This document shows, piece after piece, positions 1-8,120 of a DNA stretch of 13,743 nt. Source of the DNA: Pseudomonadota bacterium (GTDB taxonomy: Bacteria; Pseudomonadota; Gammaproteobacteria; Acidiferrobacterales; UBA6901); assembly GCA_021785795.1 (NCBI GenBank), contig JAJYEK010000055.1, forward strand, positions 1 through 13,743. The letters are read 5' to 3'. Positions within the stretch are counted from its first letter, which is position 1. Every line of letters begins with the position of its first letter. The notes beneath the pieces are model-generated. The model saw only the letters and a list, made by a program, of their open reading frames with translations, did not search any database and had not been told where the DNA came from. The translations under genes and the position numbers were made by a program.

Positions 1-642
1 TTCTTGGATTGGCTCGATTCGCTGAAGAGCCCTCAGGAGTTCCAGCCAGCGGCCGTGCAGCTGTTTCATCACTCCGCCACCTTCCCAAAGGTGATGGGTC
101 TCATGCTGGCCACAACCCCGATGTCGGAGAACCACATGATGCCATTCTACGCAACGCACGCTTACGGAGAGGCAACCCATCACGAGTTGCTTATGCAATG
201 GATGCTCAGGCACCGATTGCTCCCCGACCGGTCCGCAATCGCTTCGGTGATCCCAACGCTCGCGACAAACGCATGCATTAATCTTGCCTATCAGATGGCG
301 CTCGAGGGCGACCGGTACAAGTGGGTACTTACAATCAACAGCGGTATCGAGCGGTGTTCTAATGATTTCTTCAAAATGGCCGCACCGAAGATGCGCGCAC
401 TCGGCGCCGGGGACACGTATTTCGACATCCATGTGGAGGCGGACGAGCATCACAGCATCATGGGTATGGCGCACCTCGAACCGCAAGACCAAGACTCTGT
501 GCGGGGGCGGCAGCTCATCGCCAAGGCGCTCGAAGGCGTAGCGCTTTGGGCCGCCATGATCCATTCTTGGATCGGCTTGGACGTCCTACCTTCTTTTGGA
601 CTGGATGGCACCCTGGCGCGGCCACAACGACAGGCGGCCTGA
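1..642 (+). CDS. Haem-oxygenase-fold diiron oxidase (HDO / iron-containing redox enzyme family), 5' partial
   Basis: The reading frame is open to the left edge (codon TTC at 1-3), so the gene probably starts outside the window; the TTG at 4 need not be the start. About 213 residues are visible, all-helical in character and without a signal peptide. Numbering from that TTG, the likely metal ligands are E56-x2-H59, E116 and H143-x3-D147-x2-H150. This matches the six-ligand layout of haem-oxygenase-like diiron proteins such as CADD and UndA, where the last helix carries HxxxDxxH. Known members use two irons and O2 to oxidise, cleave or decarboxylate small molecules or fatty acids. The substrate here cannot be told: no biosynthetic partner gene is visible and the upstream neighbour is out of view. 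A TenA/PqqC-type relative is the main alternative. The fold is fairly secure; the reaction is unknown. Confidence 0.72.
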   Translation, partial: FLDWLDSLKSPQEFQPAAVQLFHHSATFPKVMGLMLATTPMSENHMMPFYATHAYGEATHHELLMQWMLRHRLLPDRSAIASVIPTLATNACINLAYQMALEGDRYKWVLTINSGIERCSNDFFKMAAPKMRALGAGDTYFDIHVEADEHHSIMGMAHLEPQDQDSVRGRQLIAKALEGVALWAAMIHSWIGLDVLPSFGLDGTLARPQRQAA

Positions 643-660
643 TGCTGGCAGCGGGCTGAC

Positions 661-690
661 ACGGCCGGGCGCAAGCCCGGCCGTTCTTTA
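661..690 (+). terminator. Rho-independent terminator of the HDO gene
   Basis: A perfect 10-bp GC-rich stem (661-670 with 675-684) closes a GCAA tetraloop and is followed by a short T-rich tail (TCTTTA). It lies 18 bases after the stop codon of the upstream gene, the classic position and form of an intrinsic terminator. Confidence 0.9.
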
Positions 691-978
691 TTTAGCCTTC
701 CTCCAGACTACACGACATCCTCCATGTTCTCATTGTGTCACTTGCGCTATATTCATAGCGTTCAACCTGGTGCGGCGCGGCCACCGAGGCTACCTAACCT
801 CAATGGCAGCTATAGTCTCTCGGGACTTCCCATGAGATTAATCAGGCGACGAGCAGGCCCGGTTGGTCACCAACGGCTCTACACAATCTGTATCGGTGCC
901 AACAACGTTGGAACCTTAGCCACTCTGTCGAATCTAAGCTTTCGGCAAGGATTAACTACACCAGTATGGAGGTTACCC
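691..978. other. Non-coding stretch upstream of the small secreted protein gene
   Basis: No credible gene is seen. The frame of the downstream gene stays open back to about 724, but that extension has no ribosome binding site and a composition unlike a protein. The stretch holds the palindromes listed at 862-911. I found no convincing -35/-10 pair, although a promoter for the gene at 979 is expected here. Confidence 0.5.
862..911. promoter_or_regulatory. Paired GTTGG/CCAAC palindromes, possible operator or RNA fold
   Basis: GTTGGT at 862-867 and ACCAAC at 869-874 form a perfect inverted repeat around one base. CCAAC at 899-903 and GTTGG at 907-911 form a second, inverted the other way, enclosing the 8-bp palindrome CAACGTTG (903-910). 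The centres are 37 bp apart. In RNA, 861-871 could instead pair with 895-903 (one bulge). They lie 68-117 bases before the ATG at 979. No regulator is identified. Confidence 0.35.
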
Positions 979-1461
979 ATGAATCGCTGGAGAAACTTCG
1001 CCCTGCTCGTGGGGATCTGTGCGATACCGGTCGCGGCATGGGCATACCAGCCGCCGGCAAGTCTTCCGCGCGTCGCAGTGAGCGTAAACGGGCACGCCTA
1101 TCCCGTCACAACGCATATCAAGACCTATCGGACCCCAAATGGGGTGGTGCGCGTCGAGACCCTGTCCTGGCACGCCAAAAACAGTGTCGGAAGCGTGGTG
1201 AGTTACACGGAAACTGGCCGGGCTCTGCCAGACGCGCCCCTGCCCTCCGGTCTCAGAAGTACCATGAATACTATGGCGCAAATGCAGATGATGCAGACGC
1301 AGTTCACGCAGATGTTCTCCCGGATAAACCGGGTGTTTTCTGCAGCCTTCTCACCACCAGTGATACCGCCACTGAATGGCCCAAAAAACTTGATGCAGAC
1401 AAGCGCGCACTCAATGACACGGGCGCCGCTAGGCGGTCATGGGTCAGAGGTTCTAATGTGA
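979..1461 (+). CDS. Small secreted protein with a Met/Gln-rich segment, unknown family
   Basis: The start at 979 is chosen because GGAGG (968-972) lies six bases upstream and because the protein then begins with a textbook signal peptide: basic N-terminus (R3, R5), hydrophobic core (residues 7-20) and an Ala-Trp-Ala cleavage site after A22. The predicted mature protein is about 138 residues, exported to the periplasm or outside. Residues 30-80 are rich in Val, Thr and aromatic residues and probably form beta strands. Residues 96-112 hold six Met among Gln and Thr, probably a helix. The C-terminus is rich in Pro, Gly and Ser. The Met cluster could bind Cu(I) or be a protein contact; neither is shown. 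I do not recognise the family. The gene stands alone between a terminator and a convergent operon, so context gives no function. Confidence 0.7.
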   Translation: MNRWRNFALLVGICAIPVAAWAYQPPASLPRVAVSVNGHAYPVTTHIKTYRTPNGVVRVETLSWHAKNSVGSVVSYTETGRALPDAPLPSGLRSTMNTMAQMQMMQTQFTQMFSRINRVFSAAFSPPVIPPLNGPKNLMQTSAHSMTRAPLGGHGSEVLM

Positions 1462-1526
1462 CCGCTCGTTTGGGCTAAACATGGTCGCATTATTAAAGCG
1501 CGGCCGTTGGATCTGAAATAAGGGAT

Positions 1527-1622
1527 GGCCGGGGGGTGAGCGCCCAAGTATCGTCGATGCTGAGCAATTTCCCGGGGCGGTAATCTCTTGGTCTCACCCC
1601 GGGCCCACTCAGCCTTACCGCC
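1527..1622. terminator. Overlapping inverted repeats between convergent genes, possible bidirectional terminator
   Basis: GGGGTGAG at 1533-1540 pairs with CTCACCCC at 1593-1600, and GGCC at 1527-1530 can extend the stem to 1602-1605. A second perfect 8-bp repeat, GGCGGTAA at 1576-1583 with TTACCGCC at 1615-1622, interlocks with the first, so the two cannot form together without a pseudoknot. Neither has a proper U-tract. The position, between gene ends at 1461 (+) and 1634 (-), suggests transcript ending or 3'-end protection. Confidence 0.35.
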
Positions 1623-1633
1623 AGAAAATCACA

Positions 1634-4453
1634 TCACAGACTATCCAAGGGGAACGCTTTCTTGCTCCTGATCTTACGCTCGATCACATCAGCGGGCTGC
1701 GGCTTGCCGAAATAGTACCCCTGTGCCAGATAACAGCCCTGCGCGCGGAGAAACTCGAGCTGTTCGCGTGTCTCGACGCCCTCGGCAATCACATCGATGT
1801 CGAGGCTCCTCGCCATCGTGATGATTGCGCGCACAATCGCTGCATCGTCCGGGTCGCTCGTGATATCGCGCACGAACGTCTGATCGATCTTCAGGGTGTC
1901 GATGGGGAACCGTTTAAGGTAACTAAGCGAGGAGTAGCCCGTACCGAAATCGTCGATCGAGAAGCGCACACCCATCCCGTTCAGGGTTTTCAGGGTTTCC
2001 ACCGCCGCCAGCGCGTTCTGCATGATAACACTCTCGGTGAGCTCAAGCTCAAGCATGTCTTTATCCATGTTGCTCTGCCGCAGAACACGCTCGACCATCC
2101 CGATCAGGTCGCCTCCCCCGAACTGCCGGGCCGAGACGTTCACGGCCATGTGCAGCGATGGCAACCCCGCCGCGTGCCAGGCTTGACGTTGGGCGCATGC
2201 CGTACGCAGTACCCACTCCCCGACCGGCACGATCAGCCCGGTCTCCTCCATGAGCGGGATGAACTCCATCGGGGGAACGAGGCCCACCCCTGGGCGTTCC
2301 CAGCGAATGAGCGCTTCACAACCCGTGACACTACCGGTCCTGAGGTCGACCTGAGGCTGATAGTGCAATATGAACTCCTGCCTCTCAAGCGCACGTCTTA
2401 AATATGCCTCAAGGTTAAACCGCCTCAGGGCCTCCGTATTCATCTCTGCCTGATAGAACTGGTAACTGTTACCACCCCGTTGTTTCGCGCGGTACATGGC
2501 GGTGTCGGCGTTCTTGAGCACAGTCGGTGGGTCGTGTCCGTCGTCCGGGTAAATGCAGATACCGATACTCCCGGTGACGAAGAACTCGTGGTTATTGATG
2601 GTGAGCGACGGCATAAGCACATTGAGAAGTTTCTGTGCGATCGGGGCAACGTCATTCAGGGAAGCGACGCTATCAAGGATCACGGCAAACTCGTCCCCTC
2701 CAAGGCGTGCCACCGTGTCACCCTCGCGCACACAGGCCAGTAGCCTTTCCCCGCAGACCTGTAGCAACTGATCTCCCGCCTCGTGGCCGAGGGTATCGTT
2801 GACGAGCTTGAAACGGTCCAGATCAATGAACAGAACGGCGACTAGCCGCCCCAACCGGCGAGATCGGCTGATCAACTGTTTGAGGCGCTCCATAAACAAT
2901 GCCCGATTCGGCAGATTGGTCAGGACATCGTGGTGCGCCAGATAATGCAGCCGCTCCTGAGACTGTATGCGCTCCGTGATATCCTTGCCCGTAGAAACGT
3001 AATGCGTGATGTCGCCGTTCTCCCCTGTCAGAGGAGTAATCGTGATTTCCTCGTAGTACAGCTGGCCATCTTTTTTGCGGTTGATGAAGACATCCCGGTA
3101 GGCCTTCCCCCCGCCAATCGTGTCCCAGAGTTTCTTGTAGAACGCTGCATCGTGTTTTCCCGACTTCACGATCCTAGGTGTGTGACCGATCGCCTCCTCG
3201 CGGCGGTATCCGGTGATGTGCTCAAACGCCGGGTTGACGTACTCGATCACCCCGTCCGGACCGGTGATGAAGACCGGATCTGCGGTCTTCGCGATGGCGC
3301 TCGAGAGCTTGCGGATCTCCACGTCCGCCAGCTTGCGTTCAGCGATCTCGGTAGTGAGTGCTTCCGTGCGCTGCTGCACCACCCGCTCAAGATGTTCGTG
3401 CAGATGTGCACGCTCAAGGGCAATGGCCACCTGGTTACCGACACCATGAAGCGTCTTCAGATCCGCGTCGTCGAAGACCTCCGCGTCGCTACCGACCAAA
3501 TTCATGAGTCCGAGCCTGCGGTCACCGATCCAGAGTGGGATACTTGCGTGGTAGCGCAAACCCTGAGCGTCTCCGTTCAACCGTTTCAGCCGCTCGCACT
3601 CAAGGTTGACCGCCCCATCAAGGTCTCCGGATCGCAACCACCGACGGCAGGTGCAATCGCCCTCAAACGCTCCAGGCGTTGCGAGCGACGGGGGAAGATT
3701 GCGCGTGGCAGCAACCCGGAAGCTATCCTCGTGGTCCCGCAAGACCACCCAGCCGGCGCGGATACCCGGTAGTTCCAGGGCCCGATCGAGTGCTCGGTTG
3801 GCCACCTCGTGCTCCGAGGTCGCCCCGTTCAATCCGACTGCAATGTGATAGAGTCCGCTCAGTGACTGGTTGGAGTGCGAGAGTTCCTGCTGGCGTGCCT
3901 TCAGCTCCTCGTTGAGGTGAACCGCTTCCTCGTAGATCGATATCATCAGGTCCACGATCTGCTGGCGCTCGGCCGTGATGAAGTGTTTCTGACCCCCTAG
4001 CAGGATCTCCGCGCCCACCTGCATCTTCTGGGTCCGCCGTAGCTCCCAGTTCATCAGGATGTAATTAATACGCGCGAGGAGGTATTTGCTTTCGTACGGC
4101 TTGCGTATGAAGTTGTCGGCACCGCATTCAAGGCCCCTCATGACGTCCTGTGCGCCGCTCAACGAGGTCACCAGCATCACTGGGACGTTCTTGAGCTTCT
4201 TGTCGGATTTTATGGCCTTGCAGAGCGCATAGCCGTCCATCCGCGGCATGACGATGTCGCTGATCACCAACTCAGGCGGGTGCTGACGCGCCGCGGCAAG
4301 CGCCTGTTCGCCATCCGTGACAAGGGTAACCCGAAAATCCTGTTCTTCCAGCAGATGTTTGAGATGCTCGGCTTGGGTAAGACTATCTTCGACGATAAGA
4401 ATCTCCGTCCCTTCCGGCGCCGATCCCTTGCCAGAACGTCGTCTTGCCGTCAT
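1634..4453 (-). CDS. Composite c-di-GMP response regulator: REC-GAF-PAS-GGDEF-EAL
   Basis: Likely output of the chemosensory pathway, holding the place of WspR. Numbered from the upstream ATG at 4459 (941 residues), the domains are: REC about 18-135 with phospho-acceptor D68 and K120; a coiled-coil linker to about 200; GAF about 200-355; PAS about 385-495; GGDEF about 505-670 with the motif intact at 587-591 and an I-site R578-x2-D581 five residues before it; EAL about 680-930 with E715-A-L, the ELTES segment (806-810), DDFGTGYSS (836-844), K857-I-D859 and E893. Diguanylate cyclase and phosphodiesterase motifs both look intact, so it could make and degrade c-di-GMP. I favour the second ATG at 4453, because GGGGAG lies eight bases before it but only two before 4459. 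The protein is cytosolic, with no membrane segment. The gene is last in the operon, 129 bases after cheB. Which activity dominates cannot be told from sequence. Confidence 0.95.
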   Translation of the reverse strand: MTARRRSGKGSAPEGTEILIVEDSLTQAEHLKHLLEEQDFRVTLVTDGEQALAAARQHPPELVISDIVMPRMDGYALCKAIKSDKKLKNVPVMLVTSLSGAQDVMRGLECGADNFIRKPYESKYLLARINYILMNWELRRTQKMQVGAEILLGGQKHFITAERQQIVDLMISIYEEAVHLNEELKARQQELSHSNQSLSGLYHIAVGLNGATSEHEVANRALDRALELPGIRAGWVVLRDHEDSFRVAATRNLPPSLATPGAFEGDCTCRRWLRSGDLDGAVNLECERLKRLNGDAQGLRYHASIPLWIGDRRLGLMNLVGSDAEVFDDADLKTLHGVGNQVAIALERAHLHEHLERVVQQRTEALTTEIAERKLADVEIRKLSSAIAKTADPVFITGPDGVIEYVNPAFEHITGYRREEAIGHTPRIVKSGKHDAAFYKKLWDTIGGGKAYRDVFINRKKDGQLYYEEITITPLTGENGDITHYVSTGKDITERIQSQERLHYLAHHDVLTNLPNRALFMERLKQLISRSRRLGRLVAVLFIDLDRFKLVNDTLGHEAGDQLLQVCGERLLACVREGDTVARLGGDEFAVILDSVASLNDVAPIAQKLLNVLMPSLTINNHEFFVTGSIGICIYPDDGHDPPTVLKNADTAMYRAKQRGGNSYQFYQAEMNTEALRRFNLEAYLRRALERQEFILHYQPQVDLRTGSVTGCEALIRWERPGVGLVPPMEFIPLMEETGLIVPVGEWVLRTACAQRQAWHAAGLPSLHMAVNVSARQFGGGDLIGMVERVLRQSNMDKDMLELELTESVIMQNALAAVETLKTLNGMGVRFSIDDFGTGYSSLSYLKRFPIDTLKIDQTFVRDITSDPDDAAIVRAIITMARSLDIDVIAEGVETREQLEFLRAQGCYLAQGYYFGKPQPADVIERKIRSKKAFPLDSL

Positions 4454-4551
4454 ACCCATTTCTCCCCTTAGTCTTGCATGATCGGCCTGCAGATTCTCTA
4501 ACTCTTTATGTATTAAGCGAATATAGATGAGGCCAATGCCGTTGTATAGAC

Positions 4552-4573
4552 GGGCTCAGGAGCGGATGAGCCC
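4552..4573 (-). other. Intercistronic hairpin just after cheB
   Basis: GGGCTCA (4552-4558) and TGAGCCC (4567-4573) form a perfect 7-bp stem with an 8-base loop, beginning ten bases past the cheB stop codon. There is no U-tract on either strand, so it is more likely an RNA-processing, stability or attenuation element than a full terminator. It lies in a 129-base gap before the c-di-GMP gene. Confidence 0.4.
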
Positions 4574-4582
4574 CGGCGGATC

Positions 4583-5629
4583 TCACCCTGGCCGGGCGAG
4601 CCGCGATAACAGGGTGGCGATCGCGGCCGGCCCGAGCACGTACGCCGCGGCCTCAAGACGGATTGCCTCGCCCGGCATGCCGTGCACGACCGAGGTCTTG
4701 GCGTCCTGTACGATCGTGACCGCACCCCTCTGCTTCATGAGGCTCAGCTCCTCCGCCCCATCCTTGCCCATCCCGGTGAGAAGGACACCCGCCGCCTTGC
4801 GCCCGTAGGTCTCTGCAACGGAGCGGAAAAGATAGGATACCGAGGGCCGATGGAGATTTATCGGCGCTCCAGAGGTGAGGCTGATGAGGCCCGCGCTGCG
4901 TACCGCCATCTGGTAACCGTCAGGGGCCATATAAACACTGCCCGCCCGGATTGATTCCCCCTCCCGTGCAATATGGATCGGCAATGCACAGGATCCGGCG
5001 AGCCATTCCACGAGTCCCTCGAGAAACCCGGACGCGATGTGCTGTACGATCACGACCGGCGCCGGGAAGTCCTTAGGAAGCCCCGAGAGCAAAACATGTA
5101 GTGCCTGCGGTCCGCCGGTTGACGCCCCGACCGCAACAAGCTCGACGCGACCGGCGAGGCGCTCAGCGCTTGGCTCCCGGGCCCGGGTCAGCGGTGTGCC
5201 CGCACGCGACTGCGCCCAACGTTTGACCACCTTTACCTCGGACATGAGCTTCACTGTATCGACCAGCCCCCGCGCGGTTGTCTCATGCTGCGCATGACCA
5301 ATGCCGTCAGGTCGCGGAACAACGGCCAAGGCCCCCATTTCGAGCGCGCGGAAGGTGGTCGCGACCTCATGAACACTCGTACTGCCGCTGACAATGACGA
5401 TTGGCGCAGGGCATGTCTCCATGATCCGGCGGGTTGCCTCGAATCCATCCATCTTCGGCATATGGATATCCATCGTAATGACGTCGGGTTTCCGGATCCT
5501 GGCAAGCTCAAGCGCCTCCTCGCCGTTTCCCGCAGTACCGATCACGCGCAACCCCGGATCAGAACCCAATACGTGCGTCATGAAATCGCGGACCGATGGA
5601 GAATCGTCAACGACGAGGACAGTGATCAT
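4583..5629 (-). CDS. cheB: CheB-type chemoreceptor methylesterase / response regulator (WspF-like)
   Basis: Removes methyl groups from receptor glutamates (and may deamidate glutamines), resetting receptor activity. The 348-residue length is normal for CheB. The REC domain (about 1-120) has the acidic pair D8-D9 and acceptor D54. The linker is about 120-160. The methylesterase domain (about 162-345) has the catalytic triad in order: S170 in GASTGGP, H197 in VQHI and D290 in GMGKDG. One oddity is that the conserved receiver lysine before the last proline is arginine here (R106-P107). The start ATG at 5629 has a GGGAAGG stretch 12 bases upstream. It lies 58 bases after the CheA gene. In Pseudomonas Wsp, losing WspF locks the pathway on; the same negative role is inferred here. 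Confidence 0.95.
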   Translation of the reverse strand: MITVLVVDDSPSVRDFMTHVLGSDPGLRVIGTAGNGEEALELARIRKPDVITMDIHMPKMDGFEATRRIMETCPAPIVIVSGSTSVHEVATTFRALEMGALAVVPRPDGIGHAQHETTARGLVDTVKLMSEVKVVKRWAQSRAGTPLTRAREPSAERLAGRVELVAVGASTGGPQALHVLLSGLPKDFPAPVVIVQHIASGFLEGLVEWLAGSCALPIHIAREGESIRAGSVYMAPDGYQMAVRSAGLISLTSGAPINLHRPSVSYLFRSVAETYGRKAAGVLLTGMGKDGAEELSLMKQRGAVTIVQDAKTSVVHGMPGEAIRLEAAAYVLGPAAIATLLSRLARPG

Positions 5630-5687
5630 TAGCTGTGCATGCCTTCCCGGGGCGTGTTCCGCGACAGGATGCGTGTTTCGACGCCCT

Positions 5688-8033
5688 TCATGCGAGCCTC
5701 TTTACGATCTCCAGAAGATTTCCCTGATCGAAACTGCTCTTCACAATATAGGCATTGGCCCCGACGTCGATCCCGCGCTCGCGGTGTTCGCGCGAGCCGA
5801 GCGCCGTGACTAAGATGACCGGCAGCTCCGAGAGATCCTTATGGGCGCGGATCTTCTCTGTCAACTCAAACCCGTCCATCGCCGGCATCTCGACGTCTGA
5901 CACGAGGAGGTCGAACCTGCGTGTCTTGAGTATGGAGAACGCCTCGGCCCCGTCCACCGCAGTGGCTACGTCGTAGCCTGCGGCCGTCAGGATATTCTTA
6001 AGGAGCATACGGGCGGTGATGGAGTCTTCAGCGACCAGGATGGATCTTGACTGGGAGGCCACCTCTTCGCTGGCCTTAGACGGCGCGACCCTCACCTGCA
6101 CCGCAGATTTCATGAGATCAGAGACGTTCAGGATAGGCACCACCTGGCCGGTCCCGAGGATAGCGGCGCCCGCGATATTCCTGACGCGCAGTAGTGGCGC
6201 GCTGACACCCTTGACCAGTATCTCCTGTTCACCCTTCACCGTATCCACCCGAAACGCGATATGTTCGCTGCCAAGGCCGAGTATGACCGCAACCACGCTG
6301 GAATTATTGGCGCTCATCCTGGTCCGGTCCCGTGGCAACTCCAGCGTATCTGTGAGCCAGACGAGCGGGAGCGTTTGTCCGCCCCGCTGGATCGTCTCGT
6401 GGTTTTCCACAGTCTTGATGTCATTTGTTGCCACCTGGACTACCCGTACGACATTTGCGACCGGCAGCGCGAAGAGTCGCTCCCCTGTGGTAACGAGAAG
6501 CCCGCGTACAGTCTGGAGCGTGAGCGGTAGCACGATCCTGAACGAGGTCCCAAACCCAGGCTCGGTCTCGACCGAGACGGTTCCACCAAGCCCCTCCACC
6601 TTTTCGCGCACGATGGCAAGCCCAAGACCACGTCCCGAGAGATCAGTGATGATCGGACTCGTAGAGATGCCCGAGCGGAAGACAAGCGACAGCGCAGCCG
6701 CCTCACTCATGCGTCCGCCCTCTTCCGGCGCGATCAGCCCAACCCTCGCCGCCGCATCCGTGACCTTGGCAACATCAATACCCGCCCCATCATCGGACAC
6801 CAGTATCTCGACCTTGCGCCCATTCTTATGGCGTGTGATGACCGACAGCCTACCCCGCTCAGGTTTGCCTCTGCTCCTGCGCTCAACCGGATCCTCGATT
6901 CCGTGATCAATTGCATTGCGCACCAGATGAATAAGAGGGTCCTTGATCCCCTCTAGGATGCGCTTGTCGATCGCGATCTCGGCACCCTCGATCATGATTT
7001 CGACCTCCCGGCCCTTATCCCGCGAGAGATCCCGGACGAGCTTTGGCAGTATCTCGGCCACCGCCCCAAACGGCAGCATCAACATCTTTTTCGTGTCCGC
7101 AAGCAGCGTGTCCACCATGCGAGCGAGCGCGTGATGATCCTGTTTTATAGCGCGCGCAAGCAGCGAGGCCTGCACGCTCAAGGACTTCGCGCGTTGCCCG
7201 GCGTGCTCGAGACCCGCGACAAGGCGCCCAAAACCCGGCTGCGCTGCGCCCCTTCTGCCATGCGGGCCGTCCGCCTTTTTCAATGGGCGCGCGATATCCC
7301 GTGCCTCACGATATGCCCAGACCCATTCTTTCTCCTGAACCTTCAGTGCGCCGTGAAGTGCCTTAAGTTCCTCGGCACGCTGGCCGACCGCATGCTTGAG
7401 CGAAAGCATCTCTTCGGTCTTAAGCAACAGCGCATCAAGGACCGGGGCCGGGATCCGGACGGTCTCGCTGGATGCTGCCATCGCCTGGTCCCGCTCCGAG
7501 GGCCGCGCACGCGGAGCGGGTTCGGGTACTTGCGCGCGTTTCTCTTTATTCGACCTAGCATTCTTCCTCAGGCGCTTTCCCGTAGGTACCTTTGGCGTCG
7601 TCGCGCCAGGCAGGGAACGGCCTTTATCCAGTACGCGATTAAGACGCGACTGAAGGTCCGTCGCACGAGAGTCGAGCGACACGGCGTCCCCCGTAGCGGC
7701 ACCCACAAGCATCGCGCCAAGCCCGTCTAACACCTCGTGCAGCACGTCAAAGAGATCCGAGAACACGGCAAGGCGGTGGTTTTTGAGATCCGAGAGTGTG
7801 TCCTCAAGCGACTGGCATACGGTCTCGACTGTGACCAGGTTGACCGCCCGCGCCGCACCCTTGAGACTGTGCGCCTCCCGGAAGACCGTCTCAAGGAGGC
7901 CAGGCGCCGCCTCGACATCCCCGGCCCCTTCGAGCGCGAGTAGCCCGGACGACATCACCTTCAGGTGCTCCTCTGCCTCGACCCTGAAGGTCGCGAAGAG
8001 CCGCTTCAGGAAATCCTCATCCTGCTCACCCAT
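5688..8033 (-). CDS. cheA: Hybrid chemotaxis histidine kinase CheA-REC (WspE-like)
   Basis: Central kinase of the pathway. Domains in its 781 residues: HPt (about 5-110) with phospho-site H55 in AHSLKGAA; a Lys/Arg/Pro-rich linker (about 136-190); a helical dimerisation region (about 190-325); an HATPase domain with N-box R372-N373-x2-D376-H377-G378, the G1 box around D415-G-A-G418 and the G2 box GRGLGLAIV (467-475); a CheW-like domain (about 503-640) that docks to the adaptor and receptor array; and a C-terminal REC (about 663-781) with acceptor D713 and K765. There is no separate P2 domain for docking CheY/CheB, as in WspE/FrzE-type kinases. The fused receiver may act as a phosphate sink or relay. 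GGGGAG lies four bases before the ATG. It sits 87 bases after the receptor gene. Confidence 0.96.
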   Translation of the reverse strand: MGEQDEDFLKRLFATFRVEAEEHLKVMSSGLLALEGAGDVEAAPGLLETVFREAHSLKGAARAVNLVTVETVCQSLEDTLSDLKNHRLAVFSDLFDVLHEVLDGLGAMLVGAATGDAVSLDSRATDLQSRLNRVLDKGRSLPGATTPKVPTGKRLRKNARSNKEKRAQVPEPAPRARPSERDQAMAASSETVRIPAPVLDALLLKTEEMLSLKHAVGQRAEELKALHGALKVQEKEWVWAYREARDIARPLKKADGPHGRRGAAQPGFGRLVAGLEHAGQRAKSLSVQASLLARAIKQDHHALARMVDTLLADTKKMLMLPFGAVAEILPKLVRDLSRDKGREVEIMIEGAEIAIDKRILEGIKDPLIHLVRNAIDHGIEDPVERRSRGKPERGRLSVITRHKNGRKVEILVSDDGAGIDVAKVTDAAARVGLIAPEEGGRMSEAAALSLVFRSGISTSPIITDLSGRGLGLAIVREKVEGLGGTVSVETEPGFGTSFRIVLPLTLQTVRGLLVTTGERLFALPVANVVRVVQVATNDIKTVENHETIQRGGQTLPLVWLTDTLELPRDRTRMSANNSSVVAVILGLGSEHIAFRVDTVKGEQEILVKGVSAPLLRVRNIAGAAILGTGQVVPILNVSDLMKSAVQVRVAPSKASEEVASQSRSILVAEDSITARMLLKNILTAAGYDVATAVDGAEAFSILKTRRFDLLVSDVEMPAMDGFELTEKIRAHKDLSELPVILVTALGSREHRERGIDVGANAYIVKSSFDQGNLLEIVKRLA

Positions 8034-8120
8034 GACGCTCCCCGCCCTCTTCGCCTCGCCCGCACATCGAGACTTTCTCCCGTCCGCTCACATTCAGGTA
8101 ACCCCGTCCGAATAAAGCGA

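Noticed and set aside
724..978. N-terminal extension of the secreted-protein frame
   Set aside because: It has no ribosome binding site and a poor protein-like composition, and it would bury a clear signal peptide that has its own GGAGG at 968-972.
2930..3772. 280-codon plus-strand open frame
   Set aside because: It lies wholly inside the GAF-PAS part of the c-di-GMP gene in the opposite direction; long antisense frames are common in GC-rich genes and the translation matches no family.
4509..4540. Possible tRNA or small RNA in the cheB to c-di-GMP gene gap
   Set aside because: No cloverleaf or conserved T-loop was found; only the short hairpin at 4552-4573 is supported.
6016..6906. 296-codon plus-strand open frame
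   Set aside because: It is antisense to the HATPase and CheW domains of CheA; its Ser/Thr/Pro/Arg-rich translation is typical of a shadow frame.
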